From Pseudoscleropodium purum (taxonomy: Eukaryota; Streptophyta; Bryopsida; Hypnales; Brachytheciaceae): 64,000 bases of DNA. This document shows positions 50,086 to 61,879 of this stretch, one piece after another. A model generated the notes under the pieces. It ran no database searches, was not told the origin of the DNA, and saw nothing but the letters and a program-made list of their open reading frames with translations. The stretch spans positions 20,152,501 to 20,216,500 of the forward strand of contig OZ017799.1 of the NCBI GenBank assembly GCA_963969395.1, given 5' to 3'. Position numbers and translations under genes: made by a program. Every line of letters begins with the position of its first letter. Position 1 is the first letter of the stretch.

Positions 50086-51690
50086 CTAATTTAATAGGAG
50101 GATGTCAACGCTAGTTTTGAAGGATTAGTTTGGATTAAATTGAACTTATTCTATGCTTAAGTATAAAACACAATTAAGTATTAAATTATAAGAAAGGCTT
50201 GTCTTTGAATGGCACTCTCTTTTTGATGTATTTTTGTTAAGTGGAAGAGTTTTGGATACATTGAACACATACTATACTCTAGGTGTTCAATTGTAGTGGG
50301 TGTAATATATTTATGGTCTATAATCATTATGTCTAAAAATACTCTTGAATTTCAAAGAAGGTAAAAAATGACATTTATTTCAAAAGTCATATTAGCTCGA
50401 AGTATTGTAATAATGGTGGTCTATGATCATTGTATAATTCATTTGCCTTTAAAATTCTTTAGATATATTGTCTTATAAACAATTGTTAGTGTCATGTTCT
50501 GAAATTGAAGCCAAAAGATAATGTTTGAATTGCACAAATACTTTCTAGTTTAATAAAATGCATGTAAAGTAAATGAAGATTAATAGTGAATTGCAAATTA
50601 AAATGTTTTGCCTTCATATTTGATCTCTAAAAAATACCTTGAGTTCATTGCATTACTTAGCCTTTAGAAATAGACCAAAATTGAGAGGCATTTTTAAGAG
50701 TCAAATCTATAATTATTTTACATAGTTCTTGATTTTAAATGTCTTTCAATTGACTAAGAAAATGTAGCTCAAATAATCTATTTTTTATTCCATTTAAAAT
50801 TTTTAATTTTAGCAAACCTTTGAAGGAAGTATCTTCAAAGCTTAAAATATACCACCTTTTAACTTTTTCTATCAAATTTTTTAATGTGAATTTAGGGAAT
50901 ACACTAATTACACCATAATATTTATCGTTGTCATCTCCATTTTTGCAAAAACTTTTCTATTTTTTTAAGTATTTTATAATTACTATGATTTTATAAGAAA
51001 ATTATTTTTAAAAATCATATACAATTCATTTTGACATTTTTAATTATGAAAAAGATAATTTAAATTTTAGACATATATTTCTACTTGAGGAGGATATCAA
51101 ATTTTTGGAAGGTGTGTTTTAATATACAAAACAAATGAAGTTTGACCAAGTTGAAACATGAAATGTCATTTTGAGGGTTAAAGATGCTTTGACATGTAGG
51201 GTGTTTGGTGTATTGACAAACATGTGACTATTGCATTTTAATAAACAAGTGTTCAATAGTTTTGAACCTCTAGACAAAATGAGAATTTTATTAGTAAAAA
51301 AACAATTGCAAGTTGTGTCAAATTATTCTTATGTTGTTTTTTCTATATTTTTTATTTGAAACCTTGAAGAAAGAAAGCATTAGGAAAAATTTGGGAGGAC
51401 CGTTAAGATTTTGTTTTTAGCCCCTCTACTGTATAAGTATAGAAAAATAAAAATAAAAAAACAACAACTAGATGTGGCACTAATGTGTTACAAGTAGTGT
51501 CACATCAAATGCTTTTATGAAAAAATAATAAAAAATAAAAAAATAGTTCTATTTCCTCTTTAAATGCATCGGGTGGGTTCAGAACTCACAGACCTCTTGA
51601 AGGCTGAATTTTTTTGTAATGGAGCTTCAACCTTTTGCAAAGTGTTGGTATGAATTAACTCTATAATGTTTTTGCAGATAGTAAGTGTCC

Positions 51691-51872
51691 GATGGATGAC
51701 AAAGAACCCTTCTATATAAGATGGTCATGCAAATGTTCATCCTTGGGATCTTGTGTAAAAAAAAGGGAGGTTTTGCACAATAGTTTGACCTCTAATGAAT
51801 GCTCTTGAATTTTTTTTTAAGTGCATGATTCACACAATACCAAGAAGGATGATTTTCAAAGTTAAGGGCTTG
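51691..51872 (+). repeat. Partial copy of the foldback-MITE family
   Basis: Carries GATGACAAAGAA, 'TTCATCCTTGGGATCTTGTG', 'AGTTTGACCTCTAATGAATG' and 'CACACAATACCAA' in the order found in the 1378-1828 arms. Confidence 0.65.
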
Positions 51873-52861
51873 TTTACATTGGATCCCACATATAATTACC
51901 AAAAATTATAAAAGTGACATCAATATATACAAACTTTGAATATACAAAACCTTGTACTCTTAACCAAATTTTGGTCTAAGCATATACTAGAATTTTGGTT
52001 GCTAAAAAAAATAGAGATTAATATACATTTGTTTCATCTAGTAAAAATGGGAGTTTTTTTTTTCTTATCTCAAATTCTAAAATAAGCATGCATGCAATGG
52101 TTGTTTCATTTACACGAGTTTACATGAATGAAATTCAAGTTGCATAGATTAAGGGTAGTCACACCTTCATTATTTACCCATTCTTTAGTGAATGAGGATG
52201 TTGTAGCTTTCCATTGCCAAATATTCTTCTTCTATAAAATCTTCTACATGTCTATTTTTTTCCTTTAGAGGTGAATAATGGGCATAAAGAAGATTTTTTA
52301 AAAGAAGTATATTCTCTTGGCTCCTTGTGTTTCTAAATTTCACCCATTCATCCTCTACATGCCACAAAAGGGGGGCCCAACCTTCACCAGGAATTGCTCC
52401 CCATTGACTCCTATTTTCTCTTGCCAACTTCTCATTCTTCATAAAAGTTTGCTTGGTGAAGAAGGTGTGACTACCCCTAAGGTGTGAAGAACCTTTTTCT
52501 CTGAAAAGTATCCTAAGCTGAGGGTTCTAAGTTTGCTATCGAAATCAACACCAACATGACATTTGACCATCATATCTCCCTTGGTAGAATCACCAATTCT
52601 CAGTGAACTTCTTGTACCTAATTCAACAGGGAAACTGCTACTTAGTAGTGATCTCAGAAGTGGCTAAAATTCGCCCAAAAACTAACAAAAAAATGGAGCT
52701 AAACATACATAGTAGGAAATCTCAAAATTTTGGAGATTTGAGCAAATTCATGATCAGATGTGGACAAAGTTCGGAAATTGGAATTCTCGTCCTCTCAAGA
52801 AATAACATCCATCCGCTACATTCGATGTAGCTTGTTCAATGAAATCAGATGTGTTGCTCGA

Positions 52862-55308
52862 TGGAGGCAATGGTGGCAAGGAGATGTCCAAACCAAAGAT
52901 TAACAAAAAGCACGTTGTAAAGATTATAGGTTCTTGTGCACCAAAGAAAAAGAAAGTGTCGCCAAGCACAACGACGTAAAAGTGGCAATCAATGTGGGCT
53001 TGTAAGTATATATGGGCTGAAGGGGAGTTTAATGCCAAAGGCGACTTGGTGGAGGTCATTTGTAGATGTTGCAAAACAATCTCAAGCAAATGGAAGATAA
53101 TTGTGGCCAAGGGTGATAATCTAGAGAAGCACGAGGGGAAGAGGGTGTGTAAGGAGGATGGAGTGCCTTTCTCTCACTTAAAGAAAGGTGATACCTTCAC
53201 AAAGATTGACTACAAACATTTGGTGAATTTGAAGCTGTAGGCTAGTCTACAGTAGTACAGATTTGTGGCAAACCAACTTGTTGCTGGTTTCAACAGAGAA
53301 CTCAAAAGAAAGGGAGTGCAATTCTCAACCTTATTTCAAGTCTTGAATCATGGTCGGTCCATGTGCGATTACAAATGTGAGCAATATTTACTAAGACACT
53401 TTAAGATAAAGAATTTACCAAAGAAACATTGGTGTAAGACCAATGGTTGGGAGATGAGTGAACACATTCACTAGGTGGTGTTATCGGCTCTTAAGGCCAT
53501 GGTTCAATTTGTGTAGGTCATTTCCATCAATACAGACAAAGTCATGGCAATTGACAATTCTTGTTCGTTGGGTGTGCATACTTATGCGATGTCGTCTTGG
53601 AAAAGGATCCCGTACCTTTTGCATTTGTCCTATGTCTTCGACAGGGGCACAACAAACCACTTGACAAATGCCATTATGTTGTCTTTGATGGAAGAGGGAA
53701 GGCTAAAGCGATTGGAAATAGCTTCGAAAGTTGTTTGTTCTGGCAACGACAATGTTAGTACCTTCCAAGGAGCAAAGAATGGTGTGACTACCTGAATTAG
53801 GGAAAAATAGGTACCTTTCACTATTGATGCTAGCTATACTAGTCACCAAATTAACCATGTTGTAGGGACATTGTCCAATTATCCATTCATTTTCCAATTG
53901 GAAGGATTGTTCCAATCTATGTACTCTTATTTTTGCCGTAGTTACAAACGGTAGTCTGAGCTTCAAAAACTAGTTGATCTCATGGAAACTAGGCCAAAAA
54001 AATGTTTAGAAACATAGAGACGTGCTAGATATTTATAAGGAGTCTAACATAGCAAGTGATGACTGAATACATAACTCTACTTGTGAAAATGGACTTGGAC
54101 ATGCTTCCCACTACCCAAAAAGGCAATTCAGTTACCACTGGGAACTTTGATTACCTCGGTGACATTAAGGTACTTCTTTCATTGGCGTGCTTTACACCGA
54201 TGTTGAATGTCGTCCATTGTTTGATCAAACTTTTGCAAGCTCATGATATCTTTATCTGTGATTTTCTATAAGCCATCAAAGTTTGTCAACATGAGCTTGA
54301 TAGGATGTTCATACAATACTATTGAATTTGCTTGATATAATGAGCTGGTTCACTTGAAAAAGTGCTAAATCCCCGCTAGAGTGGAGGCCTTTGGAGGGTG
54401 CAAGTAGGATTTCTCACCTAGTTTTCAATTGTGGCATTACTATAGTGTATGCTTGTTGCCATGACCAGCAAAGAGGGAATTACATTTTTGTGACTCAAGA
54501 AGACTAAACCGTGTCGAGGACAATGTAGTGTGGCAATTTGCTAGTATGTCTTTTTTTTTTTTTTCTGGTTTTACTTCTTATTTTCAATTTGTATTCTTGT
54601 TTAATTTCCATTTTTTTTCTTTCTTTGTTTGGATTCTTGTTTTCATCTTCTTCTAACTTTATCTTGTTTTCATCTTCTTCTTTGGTGGCTAGAAAGATTG
54701 CTTAGTTGTTATGTGATGAGCTAAACTAGAAGTTCCCTCAACAAGCACTATTTGATGCTTTTGGTATAATTTATCTCTAATATTGGAAACAAAATGGGGT
54801 TGATGACAATTTCCCAAAACACTTGACTGTATTGAAAGAGTTTTATTATCAAGCCAAGATTCTTGAGATGCCTTTCAATGAGGAGGACAAGTCTTATACG
54901 ATGCTTGAGATGCTATCAATGGCAAACTTGGACAATTAGCAAGCCTTGTTCAAAATGACAATAAAGTCCAATGTAGATGCAGCATGTGCATCGCCCTCCA
55001 CAATGAATCCACCGATCAAGTTGTAGAGAAATCTATCGTAGTCATGACATTTAGGGAGCTTGATATCCAAGTTCTTTAAGGTTGCCAAGACTGGATGTTG
55101 CCCGGTTTTGGGCTACGTGGAAGATGAGCATTATTTCAGCACCTTGAAGTTCCTGAAAAGCTACCAAATGAATCGCCTTGACAAACATTTGCCACTCACG
55201 GTTTGCATGTTTGGACAAAAGTATTACTTGTTGGAGAACTTTCTTTATAAGAAGGCCATGGATTATTGGAAAAAGGCCGTGAAGGTGGGTCGACATGGAG
55301 ATGTATAG
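52862..55308 (+). pseudogene. hAT-superfamily (ZNF862-like) transposase relic
   Basis: Fragments in changing frames follow the order of ZNF862/BED-finger hAT proteins. First comes a BED-like zinc-finger region with CRCC and a later His (53040-53140). Then come core motifs WKRIPYLLHLSYV (about 53600) and SKVVCSGNDNVSTFQGAK (about 53727), with YSYFCRS near 53921, and FICDFL near 54250. The C-terminal hAT dimerisation segment reads VEDEHYFSTLKF with LDKHLPLTVCMFGQ (55112-55215). Several stops (for example near 52980, 53238, 53474 and 54272) and frameshifts break it. Residues of the catalytic triad cannot be assigned reliably. No 8-bp target duplication or terminal repeats were found. Confidence 0.78.
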
Positions 55309-55445
55309 TCTTTCACTTATGCATCAATATCCTCCAATTTTAAGATGCCTTAGTTTTCATGAGATTAAGCTAGTTTTGCACCTCACATTTAATTCTCTTT
55401 CTTTGACATCCAAAGTAGATTCTACTTCTGGATTTTGCTATTTTT

Positions 55446-55650
55446 GCCGAAGTCAATTGGGCTGTTGGGTTCTGATATCAATTGGACTAGTGGAATGGTG
55501 GAGGTCCAACGGGAGACAAGACAATTGGGTTGTGGGTCCCAAAGTCAATTGGATTGGTAGAGGTCCAACATTCCAACGGGAGACATGATGATTGGACTAT
55601 TGGGTTCCGAAGTCAAGTGGGTTGGTGCTTGGTTCAATACTCTAGTAGGA
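55446..55650 (+). repeat. Degenerate tandem repeat, unit ~60-75 bp
   Basis: Recurrent 'GAAGTCAATTGG', 'GAGGTCCAAC' and 'CAACGGGAGACA' in the same order about three times. It lies just beyond the hAT relic and may belong to that element. Confidence 0.7.
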
Positions 55651-56378
55651 GACATGAAATATAGCCGGTGCCAAGGCGGTTTAAGTTGTTTGTTCTAAAT
55701 TTTGTTTTCATTAATGTTGTTTGTTTGTTTATGTGTAGGACACTAACATTGCACATGGGCAGTCTTGCAATTTTGCAAGAAAGGTTCAATTCCCTTGTTA
55801 GTGATAGTTTTAAATTTTTTGTGTATGAAATTATGAATTGAACTTTGAAAGCAATGAGCATTCCAATCGTGCACATTCACTTGCCATTCACTTTGCCATT
55901 GTCTTTTGTCCTTTAATTTGCAAATTTACACACCGTTAAGTCTTCTACTAAGCAAATTCACACACTAAAAACTACCAAAAAGAGCAAATTCATACACTAC
56001 AAATAACCAAAAATAGCATCAACAATTCATTGAAATGTCTTGGGTGTTGCAAACATGACTTTACCAAGGCAAATCAAAATTATCTTTAATTCTACGTAAA
56101 CAATTCAAAATTAGTGTACTGGTTTTACCACGGAAATAGGTGCTCGCAGAGATAGCCACCCTTGTCGACACGGAATTAGCCTTCTGACTAATTCTGCTGA
56201 AACCATTCTGGCATCGCTGCTGCTCAGTGCTCACGGACCGTGCACAATCGCCATGAAGTTACTGCATTCATTGCCTCTGACTGGCCTTGCATTGACAAAA
56301 GGAAAATTCAAAAGGGGTCCTTATTAGTCCTTACTCTCTGGCCATGTTGGCTCTCGGATTCTCCATGTGGGTTTAATT

Positions 56379-56600
56379 CTGCAGAGGTGCTGCAGGGAGC
56401 AGCTTCGATGGAGGAAAATCATTATTTGAGCTTCATCATCAATTGCATTTGGGTTTCTGCAGAGGTACGGTGCTGCAGGGGAGCAGCTTCGATGGAGGAA
56501 AATCATTATTGGCGCTTCATAACTGCATTTGGGTTTCTGCAGAGGTTCTGCAGGGAGCAGCTTCGATGGAGGAGAACCATTGGAGCATCATCGCTGGGAG
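56379..56600 (+). repeat. Three tandem copies of a 78-80-bp unit
   Basis: Units start CTGCAGAGG at 56379, 56457 and 56537. Each contains GGGAGCAGCTTCGATGGAGG, then 'AA(A/C)CATT', then 'GCATTTGGGTTT'. They lie directly upstream of the SDR start at 56709, probably in its leader or promoter. Confidence 0.93.
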
Positions 56601-56708
56601 CGGCTCCAACCTGCCATGTGCGTGAGGCTGATACCCCCCAAATGAATTTCTAGGGTTGAGGGTTGCAATAGGAATTTGTTAAGATTTCTGAGCTTGAATT
56701 TGGCGGAG

Positions 56709-59700
56709 ATGGACTCCAAAGATCTGAAGCAGGTGGCCATTGTCACGGGATCCAACACCGGAATCGGAAGGTAACACACTTGTGCTTCCACTTCATCGCA
56801 AAAATCTCACAATGCTCTTGAATTCGTGAGATGGTTCCCGAGGGAACGAGCGAGATGAGATTCCCTAAAACCCTCCGAACGGGTTTGGTGGGTGTGGTGA
56901 ATCTTTCTGATGATTCATTCACAAATTTTGGCATGGAAGTTGAGATTGGAGTACGTAGGTTTAGGAGTTTGTATTGTTGACGTTGATGAGATTCTCTGGT
57001 AGGGGAGTTAATCGTTGGTGAGTGCGAAGGCTTGTGAGAGAAGTCAATTGAATCTCTGTGTCTAATTGTTTGGGAATTTTTTGACTGTTTGAGGGTGCGT
57101 TTGCTGGAAATTGTATTCAGATTCTGTGATTGTTGATTTTTGCGACAGAGAGACCTCTCTTTCACTTGCCAAAGATGGCATGAAAGTGTTCATGGCATGT
57201 CGCAGTGCTGACCGAGGCCGTGAAGCTGCGTCTGACATTCGTGAGGTGAGTAAGACGTTGTGTTCCCTCGTTGCCATCATGTTTGTTTTTTAAATATATT
57301 AAGAATGCTATCAGTGTATCACTATGCATTAAGGTATGTTTACGGTTGTTGTTACCAGTTGTGTTGGCGAGAGTGGGAATGGAAAACAGTTATACCTTTG
57401 GAATTGATTGACTTTGATAAAATCACTCATAACTTCAATTGCAGACATACCTTAGTATATTTGTGATTTGCGAGCTACTAAGCATACTACTTAGGTGTCT
57501 TTCTGCGTACCATTGAATGTGTTGAGATTTTACTGAGCTCATGGAGTACCTAATAAACTATTAACGGTATTTAGTGTCATTGACACTAAATGTCAAGTAT
57601 CATAAATGTCAATATTTTTGTCAATTTCTGTAATAGTTTAGGCTAATAATTTTTACTTCTATTGCAAAAACTATCAATATTAAAAAACTGGATTTGGATG
57701 ACATTGTTTGTAAAGATATTTACAAATAGTATCACTTTTAAAGTTATGTATATGACACCATATACCATATGACACTAGAAAGAGTTTTTAGCGTAGTGGT
57801 AGTCTAATGGCCTGAACCATGCTTTCCTTAAGTGATAGTGTTCAAAATTAGAGACACTCGATGTATACGCCGCTTCTTTGTGTTGATTAAACGAGGCTCT
57901 GGCATTCGTTGAAATTTTGCAGGCTTGTCCAGAACCCGATGTGGAAGTCTTGTTACTGGATTTGGAAACCTTAGAATCTGTGCGAAAGTGTGCAGCTGAC
58001 TTCTAGTCTTGAAACCTACCTCTGAAGCTCCTGGTAAGCTCCTTCAACCCTGCGATTGGGCTTAATTGGAGTATATATGTCAAGGTTCTGCATCTGCTTG
58101 GATATTGCTGCTTCTCTGCATTTTGAGGACCAATTTTATTAGTGATTGATTTGCTCCCTGGTACACAGCTGAAGGTGTCGGTGGAAGTACTCAGGTGTCA
58201 TTCTCAGCATATCATGCTTCTGCTATCATGGTTTAATTCATCAATGCCTTGACTGGGAAGGTCAGAATGTATTCTTTCAGAGTTTCCTTTTGACAATTTT
58301 GGCGTTCCCTTGGCAAATTTTCTTTGATCTATTTCTGGTTAAAGCTTTCAAAGCATTCAGGTTTAGACAACGGTGATTGAGTGCTTCAAGGAAGAGCATA
58401 TCAAGATAACCTTATTTTTAATCTTCATGTTCGGAGACTTAGAATGTTCATCATGGATTGTCTAATGGTGGTACTGTTGAGCGGATTCTACACATCAAGT
58501 GTCTCCATGCAAATTTGGAAAGGCAGTGACTAATAGTGAAGAATCCTACTTTATTTTTATCATTGATTGTCAACCCGGTTTCTCTATTAGAATGTATCTA
58601 ACCTACGGGATGCTATGAGCAAATGTTAGGATTCATCTTTCATCAAAATGAGAGGATCAATATGGACTTAAGTAGTGATTTCGGCTAGTGCCGCAGGTTA
58701 ATCACTTGGGTCATTATCTTTTTACTCGTCTACTGGAAGACAGCTTGGTGGCAGGTGCACCTTCAAGGGTACATCTCAACTTCCTTGAAAAATACTTTTG
58801 AATTTCTTTTTTTTAGCTGCGTTACTTTTTTGTTCACTATAAGATAACGAATTAACTCACTCCAGTTGGATTTGACTGAGATGCAAGAATGATATTATTT
58901 TCCTTGTGGGTTTAGTATCTTTGATGTAGGAGTCTAACATTAAGATTGGTGAGTTGAAAAGGTGATCAACGTGAGTTCCATAATGAGTCCAGAATCCAAA
59001 TTCCCAGATCCGGTACAACACTTCTCCCTTCTGCTTAGTCGAGCGTTTCTTAGGGACTTCTTAAATGCCAAAGTTTTGTGATTTTTTAATATATTTTTCT
59101 CAGTCAGGAATGCATTGGAGGTCGAGAGCAAAAGCACTTACTGTTTGCAGCGTGGATACTCAGGAGAAATTCTTCAGAGATTTCAAAGCTGGCAATTATT
59201 CGCATTGCAAGCTTGCAAACATTCTGTTTACCTTTGAATTGCAACGGCGATGGCAAGGTATTTGAAGGTGTTTCGCATATTGTTCTACTCACTCAATTTC
59301 TGAATTTACTTGCCTGGATGTAGCTTTATCAGCTTCTATATGTCTAGTGTGCCCAATGCGTTCAACTATTGCCGCCGCTGGTTTTTCATGTTTTTATTCG
59401 CATTTTTGCAGGGGAAGGGATTCAAGTATGCGTAGTGGATCCTGGTCAACTTTTAACCTCTCCTCTTAATTCAGTGATATTCGTGATGCCAGTGAGGTGT
59501 GTCTGCTTTTTTTGCATTGATGTTTACGAACTGGACTTTCTTATCCTGGAAACAAAAACAAAAACGTTGATGTCCAAAATTCATAAACTCCATAAACCAC
59601 TAGATCTAAACAATTCAGGATTTTGGAAGTTGATGTTAGAGCATTTCACAAATGATTGAATGGGTGTCAGTTGGTGCATATGCAAAGTTGAGAACAGTGT

Positions 59701-61305
59701 ACCCAATATTTTCTTTTGGTGAGAGAATAATCCTGGAGATTGTGTTCGAAATAGGTTCCGTCTCCAGTAACTTATGAAGGACAAGTATACTCAACATGCC
59801 ACCTATGTCATGGGTTTTGAAGGTACGAAACTAGTATCTGATCTGTCTTGGCCAATCACACAAACCACATTTGATTTTTCATGGGCCTCCAATTGGCAGC
59901 GTTACGTCATAGCAACACAATATTTTATAGACCCCGCCAGCACCAACCAATTAGCGCCAATTATTTAACTGAGGTGTTAAGGACCATTCTCTACTTGGAA
60001 GTTAACTAACCTTTTGTGTGGCTGAATTTTGCAAGGTGACTAATGCTGAGTTAGTCTTTTTAAGTTAGCTAACTACTGCTACTTGGTTGGTGGCGCTGAT
60101 TTAGCACGTCAACACATCGGTGTAGTTACGTTTAGTTTACTTGTCCAAAATTGGTTATTTAGCTGGTGGAAAATAAATGTAAATTCATTGCAACTTAGTG
60201 GGAATTAGCGCCAATTTGCTAATTGGAACAACTTGGGCAATGCGGGCATTTAGTAAGTAATTCCAGTTTGCTAAGTGGTGCTCCTAAGTTTGCTTGGTGT
60301 TACAAGACAACAAGTGGATTCCAGATTCGGTGCTTGCGTAAAAAGAAAAGAAAAGAAAACTCATTGAATGTCTAGTAACGGTGCGAGACCTTCACTGTGA
60401 TTCGTGATACTGGCAGGTGGCATTTGCTCCGACATGAGATGGAGCAACACCGGTATACCATGCCGCCACCACTCCTTTGGAAACTGGCTATGAGAAAACT
60501 CCATTTCGACTCTTTGCCAGGGGAGCGTTTGCGTGGTGGGGGGTACGCTATCTACATACCGTCTCACTCGTTGATCTCTTTATAACAGCTACCAGTTTCT
60601 TCCTTAGTTTGGCAGCTTCGAGTTGTTAGATCCTGGGCCCAAAATTTGAGACCTGGTGTAAATTCACGGATTCATAGCACTTGTACAGCACAGATATGGC
60701 TTTCTGCGAAACTGGAAATTTAATGCATATGAATATAAGAATATGGATCTGTAATTCCATGATTAAGTCGCTTCCAGATTTCGACTGCATGACTCGTGAA
60801 CAAAAATAGGGTGATTCTTTCTGTAATGGTATTATCATTTCTATAACACCATTAAGAACAATATAGGATGTCCATACATTCTTATAAAATATGCTCCCAA
60901 CTATATATTATGTTAAGAATATACCCTATGATTATAATCTATTTCAAGAATTCTGTATTGAGGAGTAAGATACTTCATAGGGTATCTCAAAGTAACTCGA
61001 TATCTCAAGTGACTCACAAAAAATGCGTTGAGTTACTTCCCTGAGATTTAAAAGGCTCCAGGCATTTATGATTCGTGTCTATATACTTGGTGGGCTTGAT
61101 GCAGGTGACGAGGCCCAGTTCGAGGCCCATGATTTGGCTCATTGGACTCGCGGTTTCTGTATTGGATTGGCCAGTTCGGTACCTTTCAAAGGGGGCGTTC
61201 TTCAGCAAAGTTGTACTAGTGCCCGCAAATCCACAAGCTTATGATGAAGAACTGGCATCCAAGCTCTGGAGCCTCTCTGCAGATGTTGCTGGAATCTCGG
61301 AGTAG
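56709..61305 (+). pseudogene. Short-chain dehydrogenase (retinol-dehydrogenase-like), decayed
   Basis: An NAD(P)-dependent SDR that is probably no longer functional. Recognisable exons are 56709-56770, 57149-57245, 57923-58033, 59104-59257, 59412-59491 and 61105-61305, with compatible phases where adjacent exons are intact. The cofactor site TGSNTGIGR is intact, as are MACRSADRG, LLLDLETLESV, the catalytic YSHCK with LANILFTFELQRRW, VVDPG, and a C-terminal KLWSLSADVAGI. Exon 3 has an in-frame TAG (58004-58006) and TGA (58010-58012) just before the expected NNAG segment. No intact NNAG or SSxxH exon is found between 58034 and 59103. A faint RILHI remnant near 58478 may be the latter. The last intron (about 1.6 kb) is expanded. 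Alternatively an unusual splice could skip part of exon 3, but the missing core makes this unlikely. Confidence 0.8.
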
Positions 61306-61316
61306 AACTTTTACTA

Positions 61317-61879
61317 AGGTAGAGGCACCAGTAACCAACCATGCCCAGCACCCAACCAGGAGGGTGTGCTATTTCCAACCTTATCTGATTCTCAAGCTGG
61401 TTCTCAAGCTTGAAGTTTGATTTTTCTGTCCTTTCCAAGGTTGGAACTAATAAGGTCATGCCACATAACCTGAAGTCGTGTGCAAGAAAGTAACTAACTG
61501 TCTTGTATAATTAGAATTGGAAGACTCTAGACATTGCTTATGGGTCAAGAGTTCTCTTGCCTCCCGAAATGCATTGTAATTTCAAATTTTGGAATATAAT
61601 TCTGAAAATTTAGCAATCCCCATATTTCTTTATCTTCCTATATGGGATAAATATCCACCAATTCATATTGTGTAGAATCTGCTCCCAAATTGCTTATGGG
61701 TCAAGAGTTCTCTTGCCTCCCGAAATGCATTGTAATTTCAAATTTTGGAATATAATTCTGAAAATTTAGCAATCCCCATATTTCTTTATCTTCCTATATG
61801 GGATAAATATCCACCAATTCATATTGTGTAGAATCTGCTCCCAAATTGCTTAAATGATCAATCATTGGTGCCTCCACCT
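61317..61879. mobile_element. MITE with TA target, ends AGGTAGAGGCACCA
   Basis: Inverted ends AGGTAGAGGCACCA (61317) and TGGTGCCTCCACCT (ending 61879) differ at one base. They are flanked by TA on both sides (61315-61316 and 61880-61881), as for Tc1/mariner-type MITEs. It begins 12 bp after the SDR stop codon. It contains an exact 156-bp tandem duplication. Its left two thirds match, inverted, the segment 36612-36992 beside the second Tc1-like relic. Confidence 0.75.
61533..61852 (+). repeat. Exact 156-bp tandem duplication
   Basis: Two copies starting ATTGCTTATGGGTCAAGAG at 61533 and 61689. No difference is seen between them, and a further 8 bp of a third unit follows. The inverted relative at 36612-36792 has one copy only, so the duplication arose after the two loci separated and is recent (or is an assembly artefact). 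Confidence 0.95.

Larger units (their letters stand above)
49311..52861. other. Intergenic, AT-rich, repeats
   Basis: It contains the dispersed repeat 49867-50085 and a foldback-MITE arm (51691-51872). An 85-codon minus-strand frame at 52185-52442 has protein-like composition (Trp/Glu-rich, GWAPLLWHVEDEW) but matches nothing I recognise. No gene is called. Confidence 0.45.
55309..56708. other. Intergenic between hAT relic and SDR pseudogene
   Basis: It holds two tandem-repeat blocks (55446-55650 and 56379-56600). The last 400 bp are GC-richer and look like the 5' leader of the SDR gene. Confidence 0.5.

Noticed and set aside
52185..52442. 85-codon minus-strand frame with protein-like composition
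   Set aside because: No family recognised, no splice context, in repeat-rich DNA; not enough to call a gene.
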